DNA of 64,000 nucleotides from Oegoconia quadripuncta (taxonomy: Eukaryota; Arthropoda; Insecta; Lepidoptera; Autostichidae), in the NCBI GenBank assembly GCA_949316235.1, contig OX438748.1:23438575-23502574 (forward strand). The letters run 5' to 3'. Positions 10,876-22,225 of this stretch are shown here, piece after piece (positions within the stretch are counted from its first letter, which is position 1; every line of letters begins with the position of its first letter). A model generated the notes under the pieces. The model made no database searches, was not told the origin of the DNA, and worked only from the letters and a program-made list of their open reading frames with translations. The translations under genes and the position numbers were made by a program.

Positions 10876-11214
10876 TTTTTTTTTTTTTTTATGCATAACG
10901 GGTTGGTACTTGACCTCAATCACACCTGATGTTAAGTGAAGATGAGGTCGAAGATGGAAGCGTACTGACCCGGAAACCCCAACACATTTGGGGGACTGGC
11001 TATCTTATCTCTGACAACCGGAACACGACAATGCTATTAACATTGCTGCTTGGCGGCAGATTTAGATAAGATGGTGGTAGCTAGCCAGGCGGACATTTAA
11101 AATGCCCTACCACCAACCAAACCGAGTACTTAAACATGTACCCCGCTGGGGATCGAACCCGCGACCTCCGAATCGTAAACTCAATGTTGTTTACATTGAG
11201 CCACGGAGGCGGTT
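10876..11214 (-). mobile_element. SINE-A, full length
   Basis: It has a 15-nt reversed A-tail, a full body, a B box in GGGGATCGAACCCGCGACC and a head ending CCACGGAGGCGGTT. It is one of the best-preserved copies. Confidence 0.92.
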
Positions 11215-11888
11215 TATTGACATTTATCTTATTATTATAAAACATAAGACATTTATCTTATTATTGATGCAATAGATAGATAAGGTAGCTAAACAAAACA
11301 TTTCATTATATAAGTGACACTAATAATGCAGCAGTATCTCGGTATGTTAGTTTGCTCATTCAACAAATACTCATTTTCACTCTCCCGTAAGAAGCAAAGC
11401 TGAAGCAAAAGAAGCGGAAATAAATGAATTGCAATTTTAAGAATCTTGCAGTAGTTATGACGTGTCGACTGATTGTATACAAGAAGAAAATGTAGCCACG
11501 TACTTAATACAACGCATCATGAACCGTGGTAAGTACACAAACGGTCAATCACTTAAGACAACATCTGGACAAATATACAAAAGTTGCTAGCGTTATAAAG
11601 AGTCTCATCGTCAACTGTTTAAACAGGTGCATTGTTGAGGCATCCGAAAAGATGGATAGAGGTAAATGATACAATATCACCTATGAAAGAAAGAGACAAG
11701 TAATACTGTCATATCCGTTCATTCGTGCGTGACAATGTAGATGGTCACATCTGTTTGGACAGAGCTTCATTTAGTTTTCTTTTAGCAGGCGAGCATGTAT
11801 ACTAATTTTAATATTTAATTTTTACTGTGCCGTTTTTGCATTATAACAAAATATTGTTGACATTCTGGGTATTTGTTCTCTAGCTAAA
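11215..11888 (+). promoter_or_regulatory. Upstream flank of the kinase gene
   Basis: This holds no repeat I recognise and should contain the promoter and leader of the kinase gene. A consensus donor (GTAAGT at 11529) and a possible acceptor (TTTGTTCTCTAG ending 11882, six bases before the start codon) could bound a leader intron. That is inference from splice-site shape only. No TATA box was convincingly identified. Confidence 0.35.
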
Positions 11889-12680
11889 ATGGACTGTAAC
11901 AAAGATGAAGTTGAGTTCTCATCGTTACTTGAAAAATCCGTAGAGAGAGTAATAATGCAAGAAGGTTATATAACTTATAGTATTACTGAGAAACCATTTT
12001 CAACCGAAGGTGCTAATTTTGCCGCAGAGCTATATGAAGTTGATATTAAAGGGAAAACTGCTGACGGAGATAAAGAAACCAATCTATTTATTAAAAAGGC
12101 TATCATAAATAAAGACGTCTTGAATGATACATTTTCTTTGAAACACATATATTGCACAGAAAAGTTTTTTTATGAAGAACTCGCTGAAATATTTAAAGAT
12201 TTACAAAATAAGGCAAACATGCCCGAAGGATACAGGTATGAAACTGTAAAATATTATAAAGTGTCCGGTCTGAATGTGTCAAAAATTATAATACTTGATA
12301 ATTTAGCCAAATATAAATTTAACATACCCTACAGGATGGATGTAGTTACATTAAAATATGCAGAATTGTCAATACAAGCGCTCGCCAAATTCCATAGTCT
12401 GGGCTTCATTGTTCAAAGGAAACGACCAGAATATTTCCAAAGTAAAATAGTTAATAACCCAGGGCCATATATTAGGAATGAGAAATATAGAAAGTGGCTC
12501 TCTGGTTTCATGCAGATGTCAATCGATTGTTTAGAAGACGAAGAGATGAAAAGGAAATTACTAAAACTTATTCCATCGTTTGTTGACAAATATACGAAGT
12601 ATTCACTGAGTGACTCGTCTGTAAAATGCGGGCTTTGCTATGGCGACTATAAAACCAGCAATATAATGAAAACGGAAATC
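11889..12680 (+). CDS. EcKinase/CHK-kinase-like protein, coding exon 1
   Basis: Exon 1 encodes residues 1-264 of a 401-residue protein of the insect ecdysteroid-kinase-like family. These are soluble aminoglycoside-phosphotransferase-fold kinases; some members phosphorylate ecdysteroids, and others are linked to detoxification. Visible landmarks are the N-lobe SITEKPFSTEGANFAAELYE (31-50), the nucleotide-lobe strand LFIKKA (66-71), the hinge ILDNLA near 135-140, ALAKFHSLGF (164-173) and the catalytic loop LCYGDYKTSNIM (249-260). The start ATG has AAA before and G after it. The exon stops before GTGAGT at 12681, in phase 0. Relatives usually read His-Gly-Asp at the catalytic loop; here it is Tyr251-Gly-Asp253, with Asp253 and Asn258 kept. 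The substrate cannot be assigned from sequence. Confidence 0.92.
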
Positions 12681-13046
12681 GTGAGTATTAAAAATTAAAT
12701 ATTTCTTTTATCACCCAGGGATATAATACGACAAATATCTTGGAAATGCTTGGAAATTTGAGCATTATTTTGACAACCTTCTTCGATAAATCGAAAATGC
12801 TTTACTGGGCCCTTATTCGCTATGCCACCGGAGATTCCTTGCCAATAACGTATAACGTCATAACACGCGCGTAACATAAACGTGGTTCTTAAAAGCGCTA
12901 CGACAAGTAATTGAAAAACAGCATTCCGTACGGCTTAGGTTGTTCGATGTAACGCGGTTCGTTCATAAATCTTACATACGTTTTATTTGAACAAATATCG
13001 GTTTTTGTATATTTGTTTATAATCGTCATCTCAAGTGATTTATTTA

Positions 13047-13087
13047 CAATAAATAAATAAAAAAATAAAAAAAAAAAAAAAAAAAAG
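13047..13087. repeat. A-rich simple repeat
   Basis: An AATAAATAAAT run passes into more than 20 adenines. It may be an orphan retroelement tail. No element body was recognised on its 5' side. Confidence 0.7.
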
Positions 13088-13260
13088 TTTATTTGCATTT
13101 TCACAGACAAGTATGCTATAAAGTGGCTGGAGACTCCTTTTAAGCAAATAATGTGCCTGTATTAGGAGACTCCGCTTTTCCATAACAAATAAATGTAACC
13201 GTATACTAGCTTAATTATATAATATAAAATCTTAGGTCTAAGGGAGTTACTCAGTCTACT

Positions 13261-13301
13261 GCGTGTATGTAGTGTGTGTGTGTGTGCGTGTGTGTGTGAG
13301 T

Positions 13302-13340
<39 letters not shown>

Positions 13341-13450
13341 TGTGTGAGTGTGTATCTGTGTGTGCGTGTGTGCGTATGTGTGCGTGTGTGCGTATGTGTG
13401 CGTGTGTGCGTATGTGTGTGAGTGTGTGTGTGTGTGTATGTGTGTATGTG

Positions 13451-13519
<69 letters not shown>

Positions 13520-13542
13520 GTGTGTTTGCGTGCGTGCGTGCG
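13261..13542. repeat. (TG)n microsatellite
   Basis: About 280 bp of TG dinucleotides, with TGCG and TGTA interruptions forming a higher-order TGTGCGTA pattern near 13364-13410. The pure block is at 13456-13511. Apparent Cys-Val or His-Thr reading frames across it are artefacts. Confidence 0.95.
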
Positions 13543-13858
13543 GTAAATAAATGGCTACTAACCTTTACTCGAGTTACATCTTTGCTTAATAGCTTGAGTA
13601 GGAAACGCAAAAAGAGTACGCAAAAAATTTTAATAGATTGACCACTTTAAGAACGAAAATGTGGAAGTCATGTCCTACATCCCATCTCACGTATATGAAT
13701 ATACGGAAATCGTAGACGGAAATAGAGTTGTCAATCAAAAAAGACGACTGTAGCGCTCCTAGCGACATAGTCCAGAACCAACATTTTCTATAACGTAACC
13801 ACAGAGTACTATGATAAGAGATAAGATAAGATAAGATGTTTTACCAAAAAGAACCATA

Positions 13859-14138
13859 CATTTGCTATGGCGTCCACACTAGGCTAGGCCTGTATCGTGG
13901 ATATACGGATTAATATACGGAAATTTACCAACCAAAATAAATATAACCACAGATTACTTCATAAAAACGTCAGCTAGCTTACAACACGTTATTTTGACAG
14001 TTCAAAACGAGCACGTAACGCACCTCATCGTGTTAGGATATTTGACGTTTGGCATAGCGAATACCATTCCACGCGCATTCCACGAAGTTATCGTAACGCG
14101 CCGCGTTACGTGCTTGTGTGGTCATAGCGAGTCAAATA
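13859..14138. mobile_element. Candidate foldback/MITE
   Basis: TTTGCTATGGCGTCCACAC at the left pairs with GTGTGGTCATAGCGAG near the right end. The interior has repeated CGTAACGCG and GCACGTAACG words, also inverted. Similar words at 12808-12960 suggest a second, decayed copy. The ends are imprecise. Confidence 0.45.
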
Positions 14139-16192
14139 AATGCGAGCAGCGGCCGGCACCTAAATAAATAAGAAAATTCATAATCTGCCGTGCAATTTAA
14201 AAATAGAACTATTCGTTTTACTCCGAATCATGGCAATCACGGGGTATCCTTATCGAAAGTTTTATTTAAATTTCGAATTGCAATCGAAATCTGTAAGATA
14301 ACAGAAAGAGAATGTATTTTGGCACGTGAAAAATATTGTTGTTCACATTTATTTGGAATTTAATAAGTTCGGTTGAAAATTTGACAAGATGAGGTTAAGT
14401 GAATGAGTGTGATGGTGATGATGAACGTGATAAGTATTACTTAGTTTGAATTTCCGCGCATTATTTGAGAAAAGCACTATAGCAACCAAACATTGATGAA
14501 CCGGCCTCTGCAGTAATGCACTATATTTCATCGACAGCTGCTATTAAGGTCCAAAATTCCACGGCGGAGATTTCAGTATGAGAAAAAGTAATGATGAATT
14601 CCAACACTGCACGAAAACTAGTGAAATTGAAATATAAGAAATTAACGGTATATAAGTAATAATGTTAGAAAGGTCAAAAGATGAATTAAATTATTTGGTT
14701 CGACAAGGAATTACTCTATAAATTAGAAAATTTAAAACATTAATGGAACAAATGATTATAATTATCGTCCAGGTAGACTAGACCAAATAACTGTGTGTCT
14801 TCGAAAGGCTTAAACAATTTTCATTTAACATGGCTAAGAACCTCAAAACGGACCATGCATTTCTGAGATACGTCCAGACAATGACTGGATACATACATAC
14901 ACAACACACGTAGTTTTTCATCGGGGGTTAGAAGTTGCAGATATAGCGCTATAATAAAATGGTTTCTTTGAATTTTGATTTCAGATTTCACCTAAATAAT
15001 ATTGTTTAAATATGATATAAAACTACTTTCTTTCAAAATCTGATATTGCAATCTGCGTTAAAATTGTAAGCCTTAAGGAGTACATTACCTTATCTTAAAA
15101 ATCATTAGAAAACTATTTTTAATAAACAATCCTTAACACTGCATTCAATGGAAGTTTTTTTTAGGTAGTACAAACTAAACCTAATAAAAAGTAATTGAAT
15201 AGCATCTAAAACGGAAGGAACTGGAATATTCATGTTGGTAACATGACTACAGAAGTCAAAGCAGGTTTAAAGGTCAATCGGCCTCCGAACAGTGCACATC
15301 TCTTTGGTGTTCCCAAACATCTAATTTTTAGGAAATCTATTGCTTCCAATTCCCATTTATTAATCTTATGCGCAGGTCGTCCTATTGGACAATTTTTATT
15401 CTACCTTTTTAGATTTTATAAAGTTATCGCAGTGTTAATTTTCTAGTTTATCAAGCTTCCTCTAAGAATATTCTAACAGGAATGGTATCCTCAAACCAAT
15501 TATTTTTGGCAGATGTTACATCTAGCAATGGCAATTGACAGCAACTGAGTGACAGGTCCAAGATGGGACTTGCCGTGCTTCTTTAGACCCTTTTGGCCTG
15601 AACTATTACATTATTTTACGTCTAGCTGTGATGGATGACGTCCAGAATTTTCATATGGAAAATGTTGCTGGAGCGTTCAAAACGTAAATGAAAAAGTTGT
15701 TTATTATATTTGATATTTACGGATTTCCGTAGAAGAACGAAAGCGACATATCCCAACGGATTGGTAAGTTGAAGTAGCAGTGGGCAGGGTTTGAAGAACT
15801 AATGGTCAGAGGGTTAATGCTCCTCAGTTCTAAAGTCGAGACCCCGCACCGGTAATTGCAGCATAGGACTTTGACCGACAAGAGGGACGGACGATCTTAA
15901 TTTAATTAACGCCGAGAGAAATCGCTGGATGCAGGCTTCTTCCGACCGGTTGCTCTAGGAATCTATGCGGCAGGTCAATATTCAGCAGGAAACGTTCTGT
16001 GACTGATTTGATCTCCTGGTCGAAACTTTCTACGAACATTATTATTATTACGTATACTAAGATCAATGAGGTCACGACCTTTATCCTAAATTCTGCTTTC
16101 CGAAATAATCTAGATAATTTGTGTGCATATTCCAATATGTGTTCTATACATATAATCGACTACTTAAAATCGCTGTGTATTTTTGCGATATC
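14139..16192. other. Intronic DNA, mostly unrecognised
   Basis: Repeat-G (GGCTAAGAACCTCAAAACGG, then TTTTTCATCGGGGG) lies at 14829-14935. The rest of the stretch is AT-rich with no exon-like frame. Confidence 0.5.
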
Positions 16193-16230
16193 AATCAATC
16201 AAATACTCTTTATTGCACAGTTAACAAAAA
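16193..16230 (-). mobile_element. LINE-D tail remnant
   Basis: AATCAAATACTCTTTATTGC followed by ACAGTTAA matches the reversed 3' tail of LINE-D. The diagnostic TGGAAGAGATC part is absent. Confidence 0.45.
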
Positions 16231-16300
16231 CTACATAAATTTATTTTTTATGTCGACCCTACTCTGTTAGAGAGCAACATGCTAAGGAGATAAGATAAGA

Positions 16301-16434
16301 TCAGAGATAAGATGGCTAGTCCCCCAAATGTCTTGGGGTTTCTAGGTCAGTACGCTTCCACCTTCGGCCTCATCTTCACTTAACATCAGGTGTGATTGAG
16401 GTCAAGTACCAACCCGTTGTGCATTAAAAAAAAA
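16301..16434 (+). mobile_element. SINE-A, 5'-truncated
   Basis: It begins in AGAGATAAGATGGCTAGTCC and keeps the 3' body and A-tail. A GATAAGATAAGA duplication precedes it. Confidence 0.82.
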
Positions 16435-16969
16435 GAGTAAAGTAAACTATCCTTACACATTCAAAATTGTTTATTGCCCATAATGGTACAGGCTTAAGTT
16501 GCAGATTGAACATTGTGAAAACCCGGTTCATAATAGCTTTAAGACACTTCGGCCTGACTGAAAATTGAATCTACAGAGCCTGTAACAAGATAAGGGAATT
16601 AATAAATTACCTACCTTCTGTGCGACTGACACTCCGTGACCGCAAGCGCACTTGCTCATAATTATAATGTTGCGAGGAGCTTTAGCAGCTTTCGAGGGTA
16701 GTATGGACATCGTGCCATGGAAAGTAATACAAGTCGCATCATGACTAAGGCTTCGTTCTAGCAGTTCTTAGACGTCTAATACGCTGATGATGATAATTGA
16801 AGTACTGGTTATATGGATGATCGAGGAGGTGTTATAAAGTATTGCAACGCTGTCGTTGACATACAGAATTTATTTTCATAACGCGAATTGTCGAAGTTCA
16901 GTAAAATCCCTGTGGGTTTCATGCATTGCTTTATTTTCCATAGAGATTTCCCTTTCAGAAGCAATAGTA

Positions 16970-17212
16970 CAATGGACCGCGTCGCTTCCCGTGGGTGTCG
17001 TATAAGGCGACTAAGAGATTTTCCACCAAAAAACTTTTACAGATTTGCAACGCAGATGAGCAATGTGTGCAATTCTGTATTTTTCGTAAGGTGAAAGATG
17101 GATGTTGTTTCAAGCATTAAGCTCTTAATCTTTGGAACACTCAAATACTAATGCTTGTGATATTTCTGACTACCCTATTTAGGATTAAGGTCGTGACGTT
17201 ATATATGTATGA
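16970..17212 (+). repeat. Repeat-M copy
   Basis: TTCCCGTGGGTGTCGTATAA, GGCGACTAAGAGATT, TTTCGTAAGGTGAAAG and GGATGTTGTTTCAAGCATTA appear in that order, as in the copy at 19.2 kb. Confidence 0.6.
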
Positions 17213-17284
17213 CAATTTCCAGAAGATTTATATTGACATTCAACAAATGACATCATATATCTTACATTAAAATAAATGCTTAAA

Positions 17285-17400
17285 GTTTGAGAGTAGATTC
17301 TACAATCTTGGGATCGTCAAGGGCATAGTGAATAGGCCTTTGTTTTCGACCGCATCGTCACCTTTCATCAGATGAGATTGCGACCAATTCAATCTATCAT
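17285..17400 (+). mobile_element. LINE-H 3' fragment
   Basis: A diverged TTCTACAATCTTGGGATCGT segment is followed by CATCAGATGAGATTGCG. It ends 47 bp before the kinase exon 2 acceptor. Confidence 0.6.
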
Positions 17401-17447
17401 AAAGAAACAAAATTTAAATGAAATAATTTTTCCACCAAATTTTTCAG

Positions 17448-17861
17448 GACGGCGACGCGACAAAAGTAATTGCAGTAGACTACCAACTGATACGCTATGG
17501 GGGTCTCGTTACAGATTTCTTATACTTCATATATTTGAGCACTAGCAGACGATTCAGAGTAGATTACATGGAACACCTGAAAGACATGTACCACCTCACT
17601 GTTAGGAAATTTTTGAAATATTTTGACATGGACGTTGATGAGATCTTTCCGAGAGAGCAATTTGAAAAAGACTTGAAGGCACAATTGGACTATGGTTTAA
17701 TTGTTTCACTCTGGAACTTTCCACTAACGTTTGTGAAGGAAAGCAGTGTGCCAGATTTAAATACAATAGATCCGTCAAGTGAGAAATTAGAAATGAGCAA
17801 CAAGTTACAAGAAAGGCTTCAGGGCGTTCTTGAAGATTTTGTGGATTGGGGTTATCTATAA
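17448..17861 (+). CDS. EcKinase/CHK-kinase-like protein, coding exon 2
   Basis: Exon 2 encodes residues 265-401 and the stop. It opens in phase 0 after TTTTTCAG. The first residues, DGDATKVIAVDYQLIRYG, supply the family's second catalytic motif (usually VDFQ or VDYQ; Asp275 here), which sits right after the catalytic loop of exon 1. The join is therefore confirmed by domain order. TDFLYFIY and a C-terminal EDFVDWGYL are also typical. At 401 residues the total length is normal for the family, so the protein looks complete. No AATAAA was seen within about 250 bp of the stop, so the 3' end is unplaced. Confidence 0.92.
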   Translation, partial: DGDATKVIAVDYQLIRYGGLVTDFLYFIYLSTSRRFRVDYMEHLKDMYHLTVRKFLKYFDMDVDEIFPREQFEKDLKAQLDYGLIVSLWNFPLTFVKESSVPDLNTIDPSSEKLEMSNKLQERLQGVLEDFVDWGYL

Positions 17862-18229
17862 GTACTATTTAATTTTATTTATTTATCATTTATTGCGCAC
17901 AAGAAAAAAACATACCGATACAACATAATAGAGACGACACAACACAACTTATTTCTACAATGAAATTTCTTCCAGCAGACCTACGAAAGAAAGATATGAC
18001 TGGAAGAGGCAGATAAGACGTGCACAATGGAAATCTAAAAAAAAAAATGGATAAATATGATAGGTAAAAAAAACCTAACTGAATATAAATGTAACTACAT
18101 ACTAATAATTACATAAATACATAAATAAGTACATATTTCAATACATACGAATATAAAATATACTATATGGGATTGTGCTAACATTAAGTTATATTAAATA
18201 TTATCTTATTTTCGTGTTCTTATTTAAAG
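17862..18229. other. Kinase 3' flank
   Basis: CATTTATTGCGCACAAGAAA near 17888 resembles a reversed retroelement tail. Otherwise this is AT-rich DNA that should include the kinase 3' UTR. Confidence 0.45.
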
Positions 18230-18545
18230 TAATGTTGTCCGTCTATCTGTATGATCATCAATACCATTTTCCTTCTAAATGGCTAAATGAAAAAATGCCA
18301 TACATTGAAAAAAAGTTCAAATATCTTTTTAACCGCTGAATCGATTTTTGTTTAACATTGCTAAGATCCTTTTCCCTAGTTTTATCTTCAATATAAAAAA
18401 ACGGAATTAAATCGGTCCACGCGTTATTGAGGTACGTCTTGACATAGAGGAATAACACTACCCGGTCTTGATAAAGATTGGACACACACACAACGCTATT
18501 AAACATAATATAAGCCGTCGTTTTTCATCAAATAATGTCATGAAC
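18230..18545. repeat. Repeat-G related segment
   Basis: AACATTGCTAAGATCCTTTT, TCGGTCCACGCGTTATTGAG and GTCGTTTTTCATC occur in the same order as at 14.8 and 50.3 kb. Confidence 0.5.
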
Positions 18546-19198
18546 TTCTAGTCAAAGGTCCTTAGTTCTGTAAAAAAATTAAGTTTTAAACTGAATCTTT
18601 TAATAACATTTGAAGGCCTTTCGAACACAGGTATGTAAGGTTCATAATCATCATCAATCATATCAGCCACAGTATAAGCAGCGGACTGCATGCTTACTAA
18701 ACACAAATTAATATCTAAAACGTTCACGACTCTGCCTATTCTAAATTATTCAATCCCCCAGTCCATATTGTAACATTTCCAACTGTGGATGTTTGGAATA
18801 TTTAGATGCTTGCACCATACTGTGGTCAATTGCCCCATCTCCTGCCCCTTGATTTACTGCTCTCCCTTCACCCACCCCCACCACTTATGACAGTGGAGTA
18901 GACTTACGTCCACCGTGCACATTGTATCGCATAGTGACTGCTTCGTTTACTCTATCGGAGATCTGAAAAAAGAAGATTTTATTTAAACCAATCTCATTAC
19001 ACGAACTAGTATTACACATAAAAATAAACATGGCATCTTATGTCGTCTCAACTTCAGTAAGTAAAGTTTTGGAGCAATCATCAGCACGAGGAGATCCATG
19101 CGGTCATTTAGGTTTACCACGTGAGTAGTTTCAAACCACAAAGAGATAAAATCCGATAATAAATAACCACTAATAGTGTATGGGATTAAAAGAATAGT
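18546..19198. other. Unclassified, possibly old repeat
   Basis: A pyrimidine-rich segment (about 18830-18900, CTCCCTTCACCCACCCCCAC) and an ATCATCATCAATCATATCAG motif suggest old repeat debris. No gene was seen. Confidence 0.4.
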
Positions 19199-19350
19199 CA
19201 CTTCCCATCACTTACCGTGGGTATCGGGAAAGGCGACTAAGGAACTTTTTGTATATTTCGTAAGGTGAACCGTGGATGTTGTTTCAATTAATGTTTCGAA
19301 CATCCAAATGCATTAATTTGGGATATAGACTAGACTTTATGTACGTATGT
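19199..19350 (+). repeat. Repeat-M copy
   Basis: TACCGTGGGTATCGGGAAAG, GGCGACTAAGGAAC, TTTCGTAAGGTGAACCG and TGGATGTTGTTTCAATTAAT. MITE-2 is inserted right at its 3' side. Confidence 0.6.
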
Positions 19351-19353
19351 ATA

Positions 19354-19738
19354 CAGGGTGAATTTGAATTCGTGTAATTCCATTAACTGGTGACGTCACT
19401 TTGGTTACGAACAACTTTCCCCAAAGAACCATAGTCGATTTGACAAAACAGATTACCCATAGAAAGCACAATTTGTACAACAAAGCGTTTACAAATAAAC
19501 AAAGTAAGAAATTCAGAAACCACCTTTAGTATGGAAGTCCAACAATTTCGACTGGTGACTCTACTCCTTGATTATTAGGTATTATATTGAAATTGTTGGA
19601 CTTCCTAATAAACATGGTTTCAGAATGATTTACTTTGGTTAATCAAAGTTTTTGATCGAATTCGGCTATGGTTCCTAGTGGCCAATTGTTCCTAATAAGG
19701 AGTGTGGTCACCAGAAACGGGAATTAAATTTCACCCTG
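19354..19738. mobile_element. MITE-2 copy 1
   Basis: A 385-bp element bounded by CAGGGTGAATTTGAATT and AATTAAATTTCACCCTG and flanked by TA on both sides, as expected for a mariner-like MITE. The interior has AACTGGTGAC, GAAGTCCAACAATTT and its inverted AAATTGTTGGACTTC. It shares this order with 52059-52461. Confidence 0.85.
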
Positions 19739-19798
19739 TATATGTAAGTTTTGCAGTTTCTATTAGGTAATACAAGGTCCAGGTACCCAACTACATTT

Positions 19799-20057
19799 TA
19801 ACCGCCTCCGTGGCTCAATGTAAACAATATTGGGTTTACGATTCGGAGGTCGCGGGTCGGATCCCCAGCGAGGTACATCTTTAAGTACTCGGTTTGGTTG
19901 TTGGTCGGCCTTGCTAGCTACCACCATCTTATCGAAATCTGCCCCCGAGCAGCAATGTAACTGCACTCGTAACGCAGTCGCCTTCGAATTAGTTTCTAGT
20001 GACATTTTTTGATACAAGTGTTTCTTGTGCTTCGGAAGGCACGTTAAATAGCCCCTT
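19799..20057 (+). mobile_element. Chimeric SINE-A head
   Basis: A standard tRNA head and first body segment run to about 19958 (B box GGTCGGATCCCC). The sequence then switches to a body not seen in other SINE-A copies (TGCACTCGTAACGCAGTCGC, GTGCTTCGGAAGGCACG). This could be a second SINE subfamily or a recombinant. Confidence 0.7.
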
Positions 20058-20444
20058 TGTTCCCAGTAGTTCTGTTGGACAGTTCTGTTAGCCGAACTAA
20101 TGGGAATTTTTGTCTCTCTAGTTCTGTAAATAACTTGAACTTTTTTTTGACCGAACTAATGGGATTTTTTTGTCCCACTAGTTCTAGTGAATAACATGTC
20201 AACCTAACACGAAGGGTATGGCGGGCGATCCGCCATACCCTTCGTGTTAGGCTCGCCTAACCGAACCTAACCTATCCATGTCGGGGTGCCAAAAACTCGC
20301 GTGCTCGCTTCGCTCGCACTCTAATTAGAACTCGACAGAACTACTGGGAATCCCCAGTACCATTTGTTCTGATGATAGAACTAGTGAGACAAAAATTCCC
20401 ATTAGTTCGGCCAACAGAACTGTCCAACAGAACTACTGGGAACA
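20058..20444. mobile_element. 387-bp foldback with 68-bp terminal inverted repeats
   Basis: The ends TGTTCCCAGTAGTTCTGTTG and its complement are 68-bp arms with two mismatches. The left arm has a partial internal copy (CCGAACTAATGGGATTTTTT). The centre carries a strong hairpin, CCTAACACGAAGGGTATGGC against its complement, at about 20201-20249. The element interrupts the body of the chimeric SINE to its left. There is no coding capacity, and I saw no clear target duplication. Confidence 0.88.
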
Positions 20445-20630
20445 TAAGAAATAGTCGGTCCCGTTAAATGGGCGGCTTAAAACACTGACTATCGCCGCTA
20501 ATCTGACACAAATTCACCAATTCGCACTGGGCCCGCGTGGGTTATGGCCAATACCCTCACCAGTGAGAGCAGGCTGTGCCTCCACGGGGACATGTACGGC
20601 TGTTGATGGTGAAAGGCAGGTACTCCATTA
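20445..20630 (+). repeat. Continuation of chimeric SINE/LINE-like repeat
   Basis: GTCGGTCCCGTTAAATGGGC, CCGCTAATCTGACACAAATT and CGCACTGGGCCCGCGTGGG resemble retroelement 3' sequence I know from Lepidoptera. It probably joins 19799-20057 across the foldback. Confidence 0.45.
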
Positions 20631-21385
20631 TCATATCTTAATTTTAAATGAGTAGGGATGGTAGGGCATTTTGTATATCCATCTGGCTAGCTACCACCTT
20701 TTATCTAAGGCACGCACGGGTGAATTTTGAACCGTCTTCAAAAAAGGAGTTCAGCATATTCCTGTTCTGATGGAAGTCCTCACGTCTAGCGATTATGGTA
20801 GTTACACCAACGAGAATATGCATTCAGAAAGTATCATTTGGTGAAGTGGATGTGACGGAGAAGATCAGAGATATTGACTTGTATAAATAGATTTTCTTGA
20901 CTATTTATGATAATCAAAAGTGGCCATTTAGATATAAAGCAAATAGGTCACAAATTGATTGTAAGGTTGCTGGGGTTTGTATCTTTTTTAACGACGACGT
21001 ACATTATCTGCCTTTATGACGACTGCTCCGCTAAACACCCAGACTGTGCCCCCAGGGGTACGACGGATAAATTCGAATGCTCCGTTGTGCCCCTTTAGTG
21101 GTTCAGAAGGGAAATTTTTGAGTTACCTGTCGTGCTCCTTCTAAGTTATGAACACATTGGAGGGACAACTAAAATGAAATACTTGAAATATTTGTTTTAA
21201 ATCTTTTTATTGAAACAAACAAAACTTTCTTCCTTCAAAGTTAAATTATTTTTCTACTTATAAATTAATGTATCTTTAATTTGTTATTCTTACCAAAAAT
21301 TTATTTGTATTTTTTGTTAATTTCGGTGACTAATAAATGGCTCATATCTGTCATCCCCTTTTTGAAAATATTATTTAAAAGATCG
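20631..21385. other. No gene recognised
   Basis: A 63-codon frame at 20907-21098, relatively GC-rich at its end, has no recognised motif and no clear splice sites. A short SSDYGSYT-like translation near 20790 is not followed by an Ig cysteine. Confidence 0.4.
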
Positions 21386-21717
21386 TTTTTTTTTTTATGC
21401 ACAACGGGTTGGTACTTGACCTCAATCACACCTGATGTTAAAAGATGAGGTCGAAGATGGAAGCTTACTGACCCGGAAACCCCAACACATTTGGGGGACT
21501 GGCTATCTTATCTCTGACAACCGGAACATAACAATGCTTTTAACATTGCTGCTTGGCGGCAGATTTAAATAAGATGGTGGTAGCTAGCCAGGCGGACATT
21601 TAAAATGTCTTACCACCAACCAAACGGAGTACTTAAACATGTACCCCGCTGGGGATCGAACCCGTGACCTCCGAATCGTAAACACAATGTTGTTTACATT
21701 GAGCCACGGAGGCGGTT
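21386..21717 (-). mobile_element. SINE-A, full length
   Basis: Reversed A-tail to tRNA head, with a 4-bp deletion in GATGTTAAAAGATGAGG. Confidence 0.9.
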
Positions 21718-22225
21718 AAATCTGTCATTCCGCTAATCTGGGATTTTGCTATTCGGGGATTTTTCTTATCTGTCCTTCTCCTGCAGAAGGATAGCTTTGT
21801 ATATCTATTTGTTACCTCAGAACTCCGGCACTTATCTTTTTTTTAATAGGACATGATTCCAAGGTGATCTCATGTTTACCCTTATTTTCTTTAATTTTAA
21901 TGATAAGAATAAGAATCGTTTATTTGACCCATTTAGCGACACACATATTATTTTTACATAAAGTGTGAAAATATACACAGTGAAATTGGGACCGAGTGAG
22001 ATAAAAGTAACAAAACAGTTTCATGTGTTAGAATAGGTACTCCTATCTCATAATGTAGTTTACAGTATACAATAAAAATACCTAAGTAATGTTTCTCTTA
22101 TAGACTAAAGTTCTTAAAAATTAATTTTCGGCGTCGCAAAGTGGTATCAAAGAAGGTCTCCTTCTCAGCATAAGTTGCAGTCTAGAAGTTAGACTACAAC
22201 GCTGATTGTTTCTGTTTGATAGAGG
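21718..22225. other. Intergenic, with a retroelement tail
   Basis: AAGAATAAGAATCGTTTATT followed by TGACCCATTTAGCGACACAC near 21905-21955 matches the reversed tail at 2517 and a diverged one at 38295. The rest is unrecognised. Confidence 0.45.

Larger units (their letters stand above)
12681..17447 (+). other. Kinase intron, 4767 bp
   Basis: It opens with GTGAGT and closes with TTTTTCAG, phase 0. It carries a (TG)n tract, a foldback candidate, a partial SINE-A, repeats M and G, and a LINE-H end. Without splicing the upstream frame stops at 12698. Confidence 0.88.

Noticed and set aside
13251..13641. Long Cys/Val-rich and His/Thr-rich reading frames on both strands
   Set aside because: They are six-frame readings of a (TG)n/(CA)n microsatellite, with no independent coding signal.
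20760..20880. Possible Dpr or other Ig exon because a frame reads SSDYGSYT
   Set aside because: No cysteine follows the motif, the frame stops soon after, and no flanking splice sites fit.
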